From assembly GCA_027489295.1 (NCBI GenBank), contig JAIYAA010000213.1, positions 1 to 6,616 of the forward strand: DNA of 6,616 nucleotides, written 5' to 3'. Made by a program: the position numbers and the translations under genes. The first letter of the stretch is position 1, and every line of letters begins with the position of its first letter. Source of the DNA: Sphingomonadales bacterium. Lineage in GTDB: Bacteria; Pseudomonadota; Alphaproteobacteria; Sphingomonadales; Sphingomonadaceae. The notes under the pieces are model-generated. The model saw only the letters and a program-made list of their open reading frames with translations. It ran no database searches and was not told the DNA's origin. Of the stretch, positions 5,785-6,616 are shown one piece after another.

Positions 5785-6616
5785 GCAACCCCCGCGCCGC
5801 CGCCGAAGCCGTCGATGCGCTGCGTCGCGGCTGGCCGATCGCCATTCAGGGCGCGGGCGGCACGCTGAAGCTGCTCGCGGTGGAGACGGGCGATGGCGCG
5901 CGGCTGGCGGCATTCGACCCCGAAGCCGCCGCTCCGGTACTGCTCTCGGCCGGGCGCGCGGCGACGCTCAAGCTCGCCAACCAGCGCGACGCGGCAACGC
6001 CCGATGCGCCGGTGCTGGTCGAACGGGTGGCGTGGCTCGATTTCGACGCGGCGACGGCGCTGGCCGACCCGCAGTTCGATCTCGCGACGCCGCTTAAGGG
6101 CCCCTTCCGCGCGATACCGGTGGTGCAGCCCGATGCCGCCGCCGCCGCCCTGCGACTGGCGCGGATCGCGGGCCTGCTCCCCGCCTTCTTCGTGCTCGAA
6201 GGCGACGTGGCGGATGCCATCACCCTCGCCGATATCGACGCGCATGAGGATGCCGATCGGCTGCGCATCGTCGGCCGCGCGCGGCTGCCGGTGGAAGCGG
6301 CCGAGGATGCCGAAATCGTCGCCTTCCGCACCGACGAGATGCCCGGCGAACATATCGCGCTGCTGATCGGCCAGCCGAACGGCGACGCGCCGGTGGTGCG
6401 GCTACATAGCGAATGCCTGACCGGCGACATGCTCGGCAGCCTGAAATGCGATTGCGGGCCGCAGCTCAAGGCGGCGATCGCGGAGATTTCGAAGAGCGGC
6501 TGGGGCATCCTGCTCTATCTGCGCCAGGAAGGCCGCGGGATCGGTCTGATCAACAAGCTGCGCGCCTATGCGCTGCAGGACCAGGGCTTCGACACGGTCG
6601 ATGCCAACACAAGGCT
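5781..6616 (+). CDS. ribA: GTP cyclohydrolase II RibA with N-terminal extension, 3' truncated by window
   Basis: RibA opens the GTP ring to give the pyrimidine precursor of riboflavin, releasing formate and pyrophosphate. The window holds 278 codons. The catalytic core begins near residue 160 and shows HSECLTGD (209-216) and KCDCG (222-226), supplying the zinc ligands C212, C223 and C225. It continues with [20 protein letters not shown] (248-267), the GTP-binding helix region. The E. coli enzyme lacks the first ~160 residues seen here. That extension resembles a worn RibB (DHBP synthase) domain: [18 protein letters not shown] (124-141) fits the end of RibB, but the acidic metal-binding cluster is absent. 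TTG 5781 is chosen as start because GGAG (5769-5772) lies 8 nt before it and no in-frame ATG or GTG is nearer. It overlaps the xthA stop as TTGA. No FMN riboswitch is seen upstream. Confidence 0.9.
   Translation, partial: MSNPRAAAEAVDALRRGWPIAIQGAGGTLKLLAVETGDGARLAAFDPEAAAPVLLSAGRAATLKLANQRDAATPDAPVLVERVAWLDFDAATALADPQFDLATPLKGPFRAIPVVQPDAAAAALRLARIAGLLPAFFVLEGDVADAITLADIDAHEDADRLRIVGRARLPVEAAEDAEIVAFRTDEMPGEHIALLIGQPNGDAPVVRLHSECLTGDMLGSLKCDCGPQLKAAIAEISKSGWGILLYLRQEGRGIGLINKLRAYALQDQGFDTVDANTR

Noticed and set aside
1..6616. CRISPR arrays, insertion sequences, tRNA or rRNA genes
   Set aside because: No regularly spaced repeats, transposase-like products, terminal inverted repeats or tRNA/rRNA signatures were seen on either strand.

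Overview
The window reads as a chromosomal segment of a high-GC alphaproteobacterium, most probably a member of the Sphingomonadales. The evidence is strong G/C bias at third codon positions, protein sequences that read like sphingomonad homologues, and the order ftsK, lolA, xthA, ribA, which I recall from Sphingomonas-type genomes. No database search was possible. The content is mostly housekeeping. There is no CRISPR array, insertion sequence, tRNA or rRNA.

Layout. Positions 1-68 (minus) hold the first 22 codons of a CcdA-like antitoxin that runs off the left edge. A 50-bp divergent gap follows. It contains a perfect 7-3-7 palindrome sitting in the spacer of a minus-strand promoter, which is the usual arrangement of an autoregulated toxin-antitoxin operon. 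A 71-residue DUF2007 protein is encoded at 119-334 (plus). It overlaps by 11 bp, tail to tail, a UbiH/UbiF/COQ6-type FAD monooxygenase at 324-1541 (minus). A 143-bp divergent gap carries the ftsK promoter and an alternating set of CCTGC/GCAGG pentamers. Then follow, all on plus, the DNA translocase FtsK (1685-4063), the periplasmic lipoprotein chaperone LolA (4151-4762), exonuclease III XthA (5002-5784) and the start of GTP cyclohydrolase II RibA (5781-6616, cut by the right edge).

Expression units. ftsK has its own TTGACG-N17-GATGAT promoter. lolA may be read through from ftsK past a GC-rich hairpin. A rho-independent terminator at 4918-4944 closes the ftsK-lolA unit. An extended -10 promoter directly after it starts the xthA-ribA unit, whose two genes overlap by 4 nt (TTGA). 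lolA, xthA and ribA use GTG, GTG and TTG starts.

Points most worth a second look are the antitoxin operator and its probably leaderless mRNA, a 6:0 strand bias of KOPS-like octamers around ftsK, an apparently degenerate RibB-like domain on the N-terminus of RibA, and the structured lolA-xthA intergenic region. I did not find a clearly new multi-gene system.
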